From: Alterisphingorhabdus sp038748365 | Lineage (GTDB): Bacteria > Pseudomonadota > Alphaproteobacteria > Sphingomonadales > Sphingomonadaceae | DNA length: 64,000 nt | Direction: 5' to 3' | NCBI GenBank assembly: GCA_038748365.1 | Contig: JBCDIZ010000003.1 | Location: 1 to 64,000 of the forward strand | Shown here: positions 44,709 to 54,254 of the stretch, in pieces | Position numbering within the stretch: position 1 is the stretch's first letter | Layout: each line of letters opens with the position of its first letter | Program-made: the position numbers and the translations under genes | The notes under the pieces: generated by a model | The model's input: only the letters and a program-made list of their open reading frames with translations | Told to the model about the DNA's origin: nothing | Database searches by the model: none

Positions 44709-45892
44709 ACCACCTGCCCCGCCGCCCAGCCGCTGGACCAGGCCCATTGGAAATTATAGCCGCCGAGCCAGCCGGTGACATCGACGCCCTCGCCTATAAA
44801 ATAGAGCCCCGGAACCTTCTTGGCTTCCATGGTTTTGGAGGACAGTTCCGCGGTGCTGACGCCGCCGGCGGTGACTTCGGCCTTGGCATAGCCTTCGCTG
44901 CCATTGGGCACGAAACGCCAGTCGCCTAATTGCCTTTGCCAGTCACGCAATTGCGCATCTTTGCACTCACCCAGAGGCGCGGCACGCTCTGACAGATGGC
45001 CGCATAAGGCATCGGACAAGCGCTGCGGCAGATGCTGCCCCAACAGGCTCGGCAGATGCTGACGCGGATGCTCTTGCTTGGCGCTGATCAGCCAATCCTC
45101 GGCGCTATCGGGCAGGAAATCGATCTGCACCGCATCGCCCTTGCGCCAATAGGAGGAGATTTGCAGGATCGCCGGGCCGGACAGGCCTTTATGGGTAAAC
45201 AATGCCGCCTCGCGAAACTCTGTCTTGCCGCAACGGGCAATCACCGGCGCCGACACACCCGATAGCTCGCGGAACAGCACATCCTCGCCGCCCAGCGTCA
45301 ACGGCACCAGCGCCGGGCGCGGCTCTACTACTTTCAGGCTGAACTGCCGCGCTACATCATAGGCAAAGCCGGTCGCGCCCATTTTCGGGATACTCGGCCC
45401 ACCGGTCGCGATCACCAGTGAGGCGGCGGTCGCGGTTTTATCGCCATAATCGACAGTGAAGCGCCCATCACTATGGCGTATATCGCGGATCGCGGCCCCA
45501 AGGCTGAGCGTCACCCGGTCATCTGGGCACTCGTCGATCAGCATCGCGACAATCTGCTTTGCCGAGCCATCGCAGAACAGCTGCCCCAGCGTTTTCTCAT
45601 GCCAGGCAATGCCATGCCTATCGACCATGGCGATAAAGTCATGCTGGTCATAGCGGCTCAGCGCCGACTTCATAAAATGCCGATTGGCCGAAAGAAACCG
45701 CTCAGGCACCACCTGCAAATTGGTGAAATTGCAGCGCCCACCGCCGGAAATCAGGATCTTCTTTCCCGGTTTATCGGCATGATCAATCAACAATACATTG
45801 CGCCCGCGCTGCCCCGCCACGGCAGCACACATCAGCCCCGCGCCACCGGCGCCGATGATGATGGTGTCATAATGGTCTTGCTGCAGCGACAT
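44705..45892 (-). CDS. NAD(P)/FAD-dependent oxidoreductase, HI0933/BaiN-like family
   Basis: 395 codons. An N-terminal Rossmann loop IIGAGGAGLMCAA binds FAD, followed by the family signature LISGGGRCNFTN. The second nucleotide-binding segment (LVIATGGPSIPKMGATG) and the C-terminal GLYFIGEGVDVTGWLGGYNFQWAWSSG pieces fit the HI0933 family. The biological substrate is unknown. The stop overlaps the convergent ppc stop. Confidence 0.92.
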   Translation of the reverse strand: MSLQQDHYDTIIIGAGGAGLMCAAVAGQRGRNVLLIDHADKPGKKILISGGGRCNFTNLQVVPERFLSANRHFMKSALSRYDQHDFIAMVDRHGIAWHEKTLGQLFCDGSAKQIVAMLIDECPDDRVTLSLGAAIRDIRHSDGRFTVDYGDKTATAASLVIATGGPSIPKMGATGFAYDVARQFSLKVVEPRPALVPLTLGGEDVLFRELSGVSAPVIARCGKTEFREAALFTHKGLSGPAILQISSYWRKGDAVQIDFLPDSAEDWLISAKQEHPRQHLPSLLGQHLPQRLSDALCGHLSERAAPLGECKDAQLRDWQRQLGDWRFVPNGSEGYAKAEVTAGGVSTAELSSKTMEAKKVPGLYFIGEGVDVTGWLGGYNFQWAWSSGWAAGQVV

Positions 45893-45955
45893 CGCCGCGC
45901 ATTAGCGGAGATAGCTAATGCGCGCCAGTAGTCCCAAATGTCGTAATGACAGTAA

Positions 45956-46840
45956 CTATTTGCGGCGACAACGCACCGTTGCTGTGGCTGATCCGCGATA
46001 GGTGGTGTCGGTTGCTTTGCGTGTGGTTCCAGGCACCGAATTGCTCGACATCACGCTTCCCCCTTGTGACTGGCAGGCAGACCGAGCCGCGTTGAGAGCG
46101 CTGGAGCGGGCAGCTTGACTCGCTGCCGTGCTTGAACCCAGCAACCCGCTGGAGCCCGAGCGCGTAATGGTGAAGACGCTGCTGCCCGATGATCCGCCCG
46201 AGCGCGCAGAACTGCCGTTGCCTGGGCCACTGCCCTCCACCGTGCCTGCGGCGTAGATTTTGCGCGAATTGCCATAAGTCCGGTCAAACACAAATTGGCG
46301 GCGCTTGAACGGATTTCCCGCGTTCTTGGCAGCGGAAGGGAGGTCATCAAACTGATATTCTGTATAGCCAAGTACGGATATATTGCCATTTACGACCAAA
46401 CGAAACTCAACGTCCATGAAACGCAGATCGCGAATGGATTTCCCGTCTCTGGTGCTGAAATAGCGCTCAATGACTATGCCCAGGCGGGAGCCATTATCCG
46501 TTCTCTGGCATGCATATTTGTCTTGGCCAATCAGCTCGGGCATCAGTGCGATGCGATTCACACGCCAACTCTTGATGTTATAGTCTTTCAAGTCCTTGCG
46601 GAAACCACTCACCAGCTCGCGACCATTTATGCAGGATCGAGAGCCAGTATTTATACTGCAATAGGTCTGTTGCGGCGCGTTAAATATCACCGCCATATGC
46701 GCGACACTGCTGAACGCATCCTCAATGTGATAAACGCCATTATTGCAGACATTCTGGTCGAGACGTTGCGCATAGGCCTGCTCTGCCAAAGCCGCTAAGG
46801 CCAGCAGATAGAAAATGATCCATCGGCTTATCGCTGCCAC
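45956..46840 (-). CDS. Hypothetical secreted protein, Cys- and Gly/Ser-rich
   Basis: 294 codons from a GTG at 46840 preceded by GAGAGGAA. The signal peptide (IIFYLLALAALAEQAYA) ends near AYAQ. Residues about 30-200 hold several Cys (VCNNG, TYCS, RSCING, YACQ) that may form disulfides. Residues about 200-250 are Gly/Ser-rich, and the C-terminus is polar with RSACQSQGG and RCRRK. I do not recognise the family. Confidence 0.7.
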   Translation of the reverse strand: MAAISRWIIFYLLALAALAEQAYAQRLDQNVCNNGVYHIEDAFSSVAHMAVIFNAPQQTYCSINTGSRSCINGRELVSGFRKDLKDYNIKSWRVNRIALMPELIGQDKYACQRTDNGSRLGIVIERYFSTRDGKSIRDLRFMDVEFRLVVNGNISVLGYTEYQFDDLPSAAKNAGNPFKRRQFVFDRTYGNSRKIYAAGTVEGSGPGNGSSARSGGSSGSSVFTITRSGSSGLLGSSTAASQAARSSALNAARSACQSQGGSVMSSNSVPGTTRKATDTTYRGSATATVRCRRK

Positions 46841-46954
46841 AGTTCCTCTCCCGTAATAAGGACATCACATTACGAGGAGGTGCGTACAGAGACTTGTAAT
46901 AACCCGACAGCAATTGCTGTTAGCGAAAAATTTGACCAGATGCGAAAACCAGTC

Positions 46955-49390
46955 CTAGCCAGCGTCCGGGCTCAGGTTCAGCACTGATTGGGTATTCTCC
47001 TCAATCGCCTTGTCACTGAACCACCAGTAGATTTGCGCATCCTTGTTGGTCCAGTCGGTGAGTTGGTCAGCAAGATGGGGATGGAATGTCCTGCCCACAG
47101 CACCACCCGGCAGGACAGCGCGAACCTTGTCTGGGTCATTCAGGTCGGCTGTCATCCGCAAGGACGCGAACCATTGGGAATCGAAGGGCTTGTCATAGGC
47201 ATAAAGCGCCCGCATCACTGTCTCGCCAGAGCCCGGCATTTCCACATCGCGATTGCCTGTCAGTGACCCGGCCCAGCCATTAAGCCTGAGTGGACCTTGA
47301 AAGCGGACCTTGCGTACATCGCCCCAGCGCCAATTTTCCCTATTGCCGCCATAGTCGCTGGCCAATCGCTCTTGTGCAGCCCGTCCAGCGCGGCGGATCA
47401 TATCGGCGAGGTCTTCCGTTTCCGGCGTGCGGATATCGTCGAACCAGGGCGATGTACCGTCCTGCACCATCGCATCAAAGCGCTCCTGCCAGACATACCA
47501 GCTGGAGAGATAGGCGTTTACCGCTTCGGGTCCGAGTTCATCCTCATAGGTCAGCCGGGCGAAATGGCGCATCACCTCCTGAAACAGCGTAGGTCCTACT
47601 TCACCAGGATCATCGCGGTGATTCCAATCCTGCAGTGTCTGGCCAATCTGCTGAATATCCGCATCCTGATCTTCCAGCAGCGCAGCCGCCATGATTGGGG
47701 CGATATCGCGGGCAAAGACATTCAGCGTGTCATATTGCGCCGCCCAGGATTCCTGTGCGCTAATCGTTGGCTTTTCGTTGAAAATCTCAGACATGCGGCG
47801 ATAGCGATAGGATGGCGAGGCATAGGTTGTGTAGACATAAGGATAGTCTGCAGGCGCGGTGAAATGATTGGCTGTGCCGGTCCATCCGCGCTCTGGATCA
47901 ATTTCGCCAGGCATTTCCTCTGCCGGGATGCGACCGCCCCAATTATCCTCGCCATCAACCACAGGGAACGGCACCATGCCATTGCCGCGCAGGCGTATCG
48001 GCGCAGTACCGCTGGCGCGACGGCCGATGCGGCCATTCACATCGCCAACGACAAAGTTGAGCGAAATCATATGCGCCCTGCCGATAGCTTCTAGTGCCTC
48101 TTCTATAGTGGTGGCAGCCATCAGGGCATCGAGACCCAGTTCTCCATCCATATATTCTGCAGAAGCCCAGCGCATAGTGAGCACAGCGCCATCGCTAGCT
48201 TTCGGATCATGGTCAGTAATCACCGGGCCGCGTCGGGTGAGACGTATGTCGAGTTTTTCTTCTCTGATACCATTTTCGGCGGTATCATCCTTGATCCGGA
48301 CGGTTTCGGATATAGTCTCGAAAGGCACCGACTGGTCACCTTCCATATAGTTGTCAGGATTGTCGGGATCGATGGTCTCGACATAGAGATCGACCGCATC
48401 AGCATAAGCATTGGTGACACCAAAGGCGATACGGTCATTGCGTCCGATGACAACGCCGGGAAGGCCGGCGCTGACGCCGACGACCCGCACTTCAGGGGTA
48501 ATCAGCGCCACCGGGTGCCATGGACCGGGCAAGTTACGGCTATCGAGATGCGGGTCGTTGGTGACCACAGCGGCGGGCGAACCGCTTTTTGCACCACTCA
48601 TCGCCCAATTATTGCTGCCACCATGGCCTTGCTGGCGCCAACCGCCCTTGGTCCATACCACTGGCTTGCCGGTTTTAGTTGCCCAGCGGGACAGTGTAGC
48701 CGCTGTCTCTTCCTCAGAGGGTGCAGCTTCTGGGTTATCCGGATTAACGACAATCGGCGCGATTTCCTGAAATTTCTCTTCGCCAATCGCCTGGATAACC
48801 TGATGTGCAATCAGCTCGGCATCAAAATTGGCGGCGCTGCCCCAGCCCATGAAAAACACCACAGTGAGCAGATCCTCTACGGTCCATATTTCGGGTTCAA
48901 AACCGGCGAGCGAAAACGCCATTGGATGCGTGTCCGCATGGTCGGTAATATAGCTATTTAGGCCCTCGACATAGGGCGTCAGACTGCGGCGCGCATTGGG
49001 AGAGAGCAATTCGAGCTGGCGTCTGGCGATGCGGCGAAAGCCGATAACGCGTGCTTCCTTGTCGAGATTGACAATTATATCATCCGCGCCCGCGCCAAAA
49101 ACTTCAGCGAGACGTCCCGATGCAGCTCTTTTCGCTGTTTCCAGCTGGAACAAGCGATCCTGCCCTGCGACAAACCCCTGCGCACGCAGAGCATCTTCCA
49201 TGCTGTTCGCGTAGATATAGGGCATGGCCTTTTCATCGCGCACCACACGCACCGGTGCCTGCAGGCCGGGCAAAGCGAGCTCTCCATCGGTCTGTCGATC
49301 ATTGAGTGATGGTAGGAGGAACCATGTCGCAGCGATTCCGATAACGGCAATCACCACTAAACCGATAACTATTCTTACAATAAGGCGCAC
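46955..49390 (-). CDS. Penicillin acylase family Ntn-hydrolase
   Basis: 811 codons from GTG 49390 with a GGAGGG site. N-terminal membrane or signal helix (IVIGLVVIAVIGIAATW), then the alpha-chain (DALRAQGFVAGQDRLFQLE). The beta-chain nucleophile is Ser259 in HGGSNNWAM, following a spacer. NDPHLDSRNLPGPWH and the Asn in AFGVTNAYADAVDLY are conserved. Such enzymes cleave acyl amides (penicillins, homoserine lactones, lipid amides); the substrate is unknown. It lies 78 bases after the P450 gene and is probably in one operon with it. Confidence 0.92.
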   Translation of the reverse strand: MRLIVRIVIGLVVIAVIGIAATWFLLPSLNDRQTDGELALPGLQAPVRVVRDEKAMPYIYANSMEDALRAQGFVAGQDRLFQLETAKRAASGRLAEVFGAGADDIIVNLDKEARVIGFRRIARRQLELLSPNARRSLTPYVEGLNSYITDHADTHPMAFSLAGFEPEIWTVEDLLTVVFFMGWGSAANFDAELIAHQVIQAIGEEKFQEIAPIVVNPDNPEAAPSEEETAATLSRWATKTGKPVVWTKGGWRQQGHGGSNNWAMSGAKSGSPAAVVTNDPHLDSRNLPGPWHPVALITPEVRVVGVSAGLPGVVIGRNDRIAFGVTNAYADAVDLYVETIDPDNPDNYMEGDQSVPFETISETVRIKDDTAENGIREEKLDIRLTRRGPVITDHDPKASDGAVLTMRWASAEYMDGELGLDALMAATTIEEALEAIGRAHMISLNFVVGDVNGRIGRRASGTAPIRLRGNGMVPFPVVDGEDNWGGRIPAEEMPGEIDPERGWTGTANHFTAPADYPYVYTTYASPSYRYRRMSEIFNEKPTISAQESWAAQYDTLNVFARDIAPIMAAALLEDQDADIQQIGQTLQDWNHRDDPGEVGPTLFQEVMRHFARLTYEDELGPEAVNAYLSSWYVWQERFDAMVQDGTSPWFDDIRTPETEDLADMIRRAGRAAQERLASDYGGNRENWRWGDVRKVRFQGPLRLNGWAGSLTGNRDVEMPGSGETVMRALYAYDKPFDSQWFASLRMTADLNDPDKVRAVLPGGAVGRTFHPHLADQLTDWTNKDAQIYWWFSDKAIEENTQSVLNLSPDAG

Positions 49391-49468
49391 ACGCCCTCCC
49401 TTGGTTTATTGGTCTATTTTTTTTGGGGAGCTTAGCGTGCTCTCTCACTTTTGTAAGAGGTATTCGCC

Positions 49469-50896
49469 TTACAAACGCTCCAGCCGCACCTTCAGGCCAT
49501 CGCGTGGTTGCGGGATGGGCCAATACTGAAAGTCGGGATCATAGCCCGGCTCGGTAACAATGCGATTGGTAGTCAGGATTTCGTGCATCAAAATCTTGAT
49601 CTGCATATAGGCGAAATGCAGGCCGAGGCACATATGCGCGCCGCCGCCAAAGGGCACCCAGGCGAATTTATGCCGCTCCCGCACCTGTTCCGGGGTGAAG
49701 CGCATCGGATCAAAGCGCTCGGGATCGGGCCAATGCTCCTCCATCTTATGCACCGCACCGGCACTGATACCGACCGATGTACCTGCAGGAACCTTATACC
49801 CCATAAACTCAAAGTCCTTGACCGCTCGGCGCGGAGTGGAAGGCACAGGCGGGATTAGTCGAAGTGATTCCTTGAATGCCATTTCGGTGAGTTCGAGCTT
49901 GCTGAGGCCATCAAAAGTCAACTGGCCTTGCGGTGCGACTTCGAGACATTCCTCGCGCAGCTTCTCCTGCCATTCAGGGTGCTGTCCGAGCAGCATCACC
50001 AGAGATGTCGCTGAAGAGGTGATGGTGTCATGTGCCGCCATCATCAGAAAGTTCATATGATCGACAACTTCATCTTCGGCGAGCAGCGAGCCATCTTCAT
50101 GCGTCGCGCGGCAGAATTGGCTGAACATGTCGGGCCCCTGCTGCTCGCGCCGCTGGCGCACCTGCGGGGTGAAATAGTCAGTGAGATATTTGCGACCAGC
50201 AACACCGCGCGCCATTTTGGTGAAAGGCCATGGCCGCCGCGCCACGCCAACCGAAGCCTGTACCATATCGACAAAGGCGGTGTTGATCCGGTCAGCCTCT
50301 GGCCCCCATGGAATGCCGAGAAAACTGGTCGCCGCTAGATCAAGCGTAAGTTTCTTGATTTCCGGGTAGAAGAGAATGTCCTTGCCTGACCATGTCTTGA
50401 CCCGCTCGGAAATGCCTTCGCCCAGCTTTTCGGCATAATGGCGCATTGGCCCCGGCTTGAAGGCGATCGACAGCGCTTTGCGATCAGCGCGATGATGGTC
50501 AAAATCCATCAGCATCAGCCCGCGCGGGAATAAGAGGTTAAGGATCGGTCCCCAGCCTTGCTCCGAAGAGAAGGTTTTGCTGCGATCAAACAACACCAGC
50601 TCATTGGCGTCTGCGCCAACCAGCGCCACCTGTTTGCGGCCAAATTGCCGAGTGCGATAAATGGGGCCATATTTCTCATACATCATCCGGCCAAAGGCAC
50701 GCGGGTCCTTAAGTGCCGTGAAGGTATGCCCGACAATTGCTGGACCATAATCACCCGGCAGATGATCAATGCCGCCTTCGGGCATACGCACCCAATGCCG
50801 GTTTTCGCTGTCGGTGAAGCCGGGATTAGCGGGCATGCGATGCGGCACAGCATGCGCGGATTTGTCTTGAGCAATATCAGCAACCACCGTCGCCAT
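49469..50896 (-). CDS. Cytochrome P450
   Basis: 475 codons, ATG 50896 with GAGGAGAG upstream. Heme-binding loop FGGGAHMCLG (416-425, Cys423), I-helix oxygen-activating AAHDT (287-291), and EXXR Glu343-Arg346. No reductase or ferredoxin is in the window. Similar soluble bacterial P450s hydroxylate fatty acids or terpenoids; no specific substrate is apparent. Its promoter carries a palindrome (50962-50975). Confidence 0.94.
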   Translation of the reverse strand: MATVVADIAQDKSAHAVPHRMPANPGFTDSENRHWVRMPEGGIDHLPGDYGPAIVGHTFTALKDPRAFGRMMYEKYGPIYRTRQFGRKQVALVGADANELVLFDRSKTFSSEQGWGPILNLLFPRGLMLMDFDHHRADRKALSIAFKPGPMRHYAEKLGEGISERVKTWSGKDILFYPEIKKLTLDLAATSFLGIPWGPEADRINTAFVDMVQASVGVARRPWPFTKMARGVAGRKYLTDYFTPQVRQRREQQGPDMFSQFCRATHEDGSLLAEDEVVDHMNFLMMAAHDTITSSATSLVMLLGQHPEWQEKLREECLEVAPQGQLTFDGLSKLELTEMAFKESLRLIPPVPSTPRRAVKDFEFMGYKVPAGTSVGISAGAVHKMEEHWPDPERFDPMRFTPEQVRERHKFAWVPFGGGAHMCLGLHFAYMQIKILMHEILTTNRIVTEPGYDPDFQYWPIPQPRDGLKVRLERL

Positions 50897-50955
50897 GGCG
50901 TTTCTCTCCTCAAGGTCGGCATTGCTTTGCCAAGGCCGTTATTAATTGAGCGATT

Positions 50956-50984
50956 AAATATCCTATGAACATAGGTGTTAGCAA
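50956..50984 (-). promoter_or_regulatory. P450 promoter with a palindrome in the -35/-10 spacer
   Basis: On the minus strand TTGCTA (50979-50984) and ATATTT (50956-50961) are 17 bases apart. The spacer holds CCTATG-TT-CATAGG (50962-50975), a perfect 6-base inverted repeat. A repressor bound there would block RNA polymerase. The -10 match is weak, so both parts are predictions. Confidence 0.45.
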
Positions 50985-51165
50985 GAGATTTACCGATCAG
51001 ATCATGGTCGAAATCGAGAAATAGGTGTCGATAGGCACGGTCAATGCCCGAACATGGCATAAATCAATGAAAAATCATCAAATAGTGTGAAAGCCTGACT
51101 CTATCATTCATCCGCAATTCAATCACTTTCCTCTAATTCTATCGGTGAAACGACAGGAGCATAGG

Positions 51166-52071
51166 ATGAAACGATCAAGCTGGAAGAGAGTAAGAGCATT
51201 CTGCATAGCCGGACTTGCTGGCCTGACCCTCTCCGGCTGTGTCGGTTTTGGGCCCGGCTTCGGCGGAGGTTTCGGCGGCGGCGCTGTTGTCGATGACTTT
51301 ACCTATTATGACGATTTCTGCGACCCCTATGATCCCTATAATGTCTATAATGACTGCGATTTCCGCAACGGCTTTGGCAATATCGGCTTTGCCGGCGGCC
51401 AGTTTAACAATTTCTTCTACCCCGGTTACGGCCTGTTCGTCTTTGACCAGCGCGGACGGCGCTTCGCTATGCCGCCAGGACAAAGACGCCACTGGGCACG
51501 CGAACGGTATCGCTATCGCCAGAGTTTTCTGGGCCGCAATGTCGAACGCTTTCGCAGGGCAGAGCGTCGCGAGCGCCGCGCTGAACGACGGGGACGCAAT
51601 TACGCGCTGACGCCTGCGGAGCGCGCTGAAAGGCGCGAGCGCAGAGCGGAAAGACGCGCGCGCAACGCTGAACTGACTCCCGAACAGCGGGCCGAGAGGC
51701 GCGAACGGCGTAAGGCCCGTCGCGAGGCGCGGCGTAATGATCCCGACTATCGCCGCCGCAACGGCAATCGCAACCGCAATGATCGGCGCGGACGCCGGGG
51801 CAATCGTGCCAATGATGGTGGCAATGGAAGCGCCGCCGCCGTCGCACCCCGCGGCCGTAACGGCGGCAATGCTGCGCAGACGCGCAACAGGCCACAACAA
51901 GCCTCAGGACAACGTCGTGCTAATCCGAACCGGCAAGCACGTCAAAATCGTCAGGCGAGACCTAATCGTCAGACGACAAGAAGAACGCCGCGAGCAAGAA
52001 CATTCCGCTCAGATCGGCCACGTATAAGTCCGAGGGGAAATAGACAACGCAGCACAGTCAGTATTGACTAG
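51166..52071 (+). CDS. Hypothetical lipoprotein with Arg-rich repeats
   Basis: 301 codons from ATG 51166, AGGAG at 51155-51159. Lipobox LSGC gives Cys25, then a Gly/Phe stretch and an Asp/Tyr-rich region (DDFCDPYDPYNVYND). Residues about 120-190 are Arg/Glu repeats: two copies of a unit of about 24 residues based on ERRERRAERRxRN..LTPxxRA. The C-terminus is Arg, Asn and Gln-rich. No family recognised; location in the envelope is inferred from the lipobox. Confidence 0.75.
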   Translation: MKRSSWKRVRAFCIAGLAGLTLSGCVGFGPGFGGGFGGGAVVDDFTYYDDFCDPYDPYNVYNDCDFRNGFGNIGFAGGQFNNFFYPGYGLFVFDQRGRRFAMPPGQRRHWARERYRYRQSFLGRNVERFRRAERRERRAERRGRNYALTPAERAERRERRAERRARNAELTPEQRAERRERRKARREARRNDPDYRRRNGNRNRNDRRGRRGNRANDGGNGSAAAVAPRGRNGGNAAQTRNRPQQASGQRRANPNRQARQNRQARPNRQTTRRTPRARTFRSDRPRISPRGNRQRSTVSID

Positions 52072-52362
52072 AGCAAAGGCCTAGCCATAACCGTTATTAA
52101 TCAGCTGCAAAGCAATCGAAATCATCGGCAAGCAGAACCGGTTCACCATCACAACGCAGCAGTCGAGCATACGTTCAAAAGCAAGATACGATAGCGGCAG
52201 TTATCGCTGCGTTTTTGCCAGTTTTCTCAATCAAATTACCACCCTTTCATTGCCTGTAGCTATTATAAGCCGAATTTAAGTTTTCTCTATAATAACCGTT
52301 TCAGAAATTGCGCGTAATCGAATAGTGTACTTGGCAGCAATTCATAGAAATCGTTGGAGCCA

Positions 52363-53430
52363 GTGGCAAAGATCCGGATATCCATTATTGATCAGTCGCT
52401 GAGAAGCGGTAACGCAAAAGCCAGTGAGGCGTTTGCTGATACCATAACCATGGCGCGGCTGGCTGATCGTTTGGGATATTATCGCTACTGGGTATCGGAG
52501 CATCACGCTAACCCTGTCATATGCGGCAGCGTGCCAGAGGTGCTGCTGGCTGCGATCGGCGCCAATACACGCCATATCCGTATTGGCACAGGTGGCATCA
52601 TGCTGCCACACTACAGTGCCTATCGTGTCGCCGAGATAATCTCGACGCTGAACAATCTCTATCCAGGACGCTTTGATGCCGGGCTGGGTCGTGCCCCGGG
52701 CGGCGATGTCGCCGTATCCTATGCGCTGGCAAAAGACCGCCGCCCGCAATTTGAGAAATTTGTCGAAAATTTCCAGATATTACGCGGCTATCTCAATGGC
52801 GAAATCCGTCACCCCAGGCTCGTTCCGGAACCGGCTACACCGATCCCGCTCCATATATTGGGGACCAGCCCGCACAGCGCCGTTATGGCGGGTCAGATGG
52901 GCCTTCCTTATGCCATTGGCCGATTCATTAATCCGCAGGTCGGAACCGATCTCGCTGCGCGCTATCGCGACAATTTTGAGCCGAGCCACCCCGATGCTCA
53001 GCCACATCTAATATTGGCAACAACAGCATTGGCGGCAGAGAGCAAAGAGCGTGCGGAAATGTTACGCAAAAATGTCTATGTTAATTATGTACATATGCTG
53101 GGCGAGGGCGATATGGCCGGCATGTTGCCGCCAGAAGATACGATAGATTTCAGCTTTGATGGCCCCCAGGCGCTGGCCGTGGGACGCCAGGCTAGGGTTG
53201 CCGCCTTTGGAACCGGCGAACAGGTTGTCGAACAATTACATGAAATGGTGCATCAGTTTGACGCCGACGAAATCATGATGACCTGCAACAGCTACTATCT
53301 CTCAGACCGATTGGCGTCGCTACAACTTATCGCCGACGCAGCGGGCATGCAGGACCACATGAAAGGCCCCAGCGCCGAACGATCCAACACGCAGCATGAT
53401 TCGGATGCTTCTCCGACAACGCTTGCATAA
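52363..53430 (+). CDS. LLM class flavin-dependent oxidoreductase
   Basis: 355 codons from GTG 52363, with GGAG at 52356-52359. Luciferase-like signatures: LADRLGYYRYWVSEHH, IRIGTGGIMLPHYSAYRVAE in part, LYPGRFDAGLGRAPGG, HILGTSPHSAVMAGQMGLPYA in part. These monooxygenases use reduced flavin to oxidise small organics; substrate unknown. A TTG at 52354 could start it 3 codons earlier. Confidence 0.9.
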   Translation: MAKIRISIIDQSLRSGNAKASEAFADTITMARLADRLGYYRYWVSEHHANPVICGSVPEVLLAAIGANTRHIRIGTGGIMLPHYSAYRVAEIISTLNNLYPGRFDAGLGRAPGGDVAVSYALAKDRRPQFEKFVENFQILRGYLNGEIRHPRLVPEPATPIPLHILGTSPHSAVMAGQMGLPYAIGRFINPQVGTDLAARYRDNFEPSHPDAQPHLILATTALAAESKERAEMLRKNVYVNYVHMLGEGDMAGMLPPEDTIDFSFDGPQALAVGRQARVAAFGTGEQVVEQLHEMVHQFDADEIMMTCNSYYLSDRLASLQLIADAAGMQDHMKGPSAERSNTQHDSDASPTTLA

Positions 53431-53456
53431 ACGCGGATGCTCTGACAGGCAGCGGC

Positions 53457-54254
53457 ATGGCTGCCATCAATTCAAAATCCCATGTGAATAGCAACTCTTC
53501 CAATCGAGATGATGTGCAAGACAGCCCTTTGCCTGTTCTGTTTCTCGATGGCGAAGCGCTTGTCGTTGATAAGCCCGCTGGCTTGCCCGTGACGCCAACA
53601 AAATCGGGCAATGATGGTGTGGAGTGGTTGGCGCATGATATGCGTTTTGGTTTCAAACGCCCGCCGGTTGCTGTTCACCGGCTTGATCGCGATACGTCCG
53701 GCTGCCTGTTAATGGCGCGCAATAGCGGCGCGATGAAGCGCTTTGGGGCGGCCTTTGCCGAACGCGAGGTACGCAAAATCTATCTCGGCATTGTCGCAGG
53801 AACACCTGATGAAGAAGCGGGCAAGATTGATATACCGCTCGACAAGACCAGCACCGCTGCGCTGGGCTGGTGGATGCAGCCTGATCAACATGGCAAAATG
53901 GCACAGACCCGCTGGCAGCTGATTGCACAACATGACGACAACAGCCTGATCGCCTTTGTACCGATCACTGGCCGTACGCACCAGATTCGCGCGCATGCGT
54001 ATTTTGCTCTTGGTCTGCCGCTGCTGCATGATCCGGTCTATCGCGCCGGGCGCAACGCCAAGCCTGATGATACAGCAAACGTCACAAGAACTATGCTGCA
54101 TAGCTGGCATCTGAGCTTTGCCCGTCATGGCAAAAACGATGTACATGCCACCGCGCCGATGCCGCGCGATTTTGTCAATCTGGGATTTGACGACGACTGT
54201 CTGGATCAGACTCTTTTGGTACAACTGCTAGGCACACAGAAAGACCATGGCTGA
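53457..54254 (+). CDS. RluA family pseudouridine synthase
   Basis: 265 codons. Catalytic Asp77 is in HRLDRDTSG; the family lead-in is LDGEALVVDKPAGLPVTP, and the conserved ITGRTHQIRAH is further on. No S4 domain precedes the catalytic domain. It isomerises uridines in rRNA or tRNA; the site is not predictable. Its 3' end overlaps arfB by 8 bases. Confidence 0.93.
   Translation: MAAINSKSHVNSNSSNRDDVQDSPLPVLFLDGEALVVDKPAGLPVTPTKSGNDGVEWLAHDMRFGFKRPPVAVHRLDRDTSGCLLMARNSGAMKRFGAAFAEREVRKIYLGIVAGTPDEEAGKIDIPLDKTSTAALGWWMQPDQHGKMAQTRWQLIAQHDDNSLIAFVPITGRTHQIRAHAYFALGLPLLHDPVYRAGRNAKPDDTANVTRTMLHSWHLSFARHGKNDVHATAPMPRDFVNLGFDDDCLDQTLLVQLLGTQKDHG

Noticed and set aside
47297..48094. 265-codon plus-strand frame opposite the penicillin acylase gene
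   Set aside because: Antisense shadow with no recognisable motif.
52188..52220. Weak hairpin followed by TTTTT after the Arg-rich lipoprotein gene
   Set aside because: The stem pairs poorly in every register tried, so it was not listed as a terminator.
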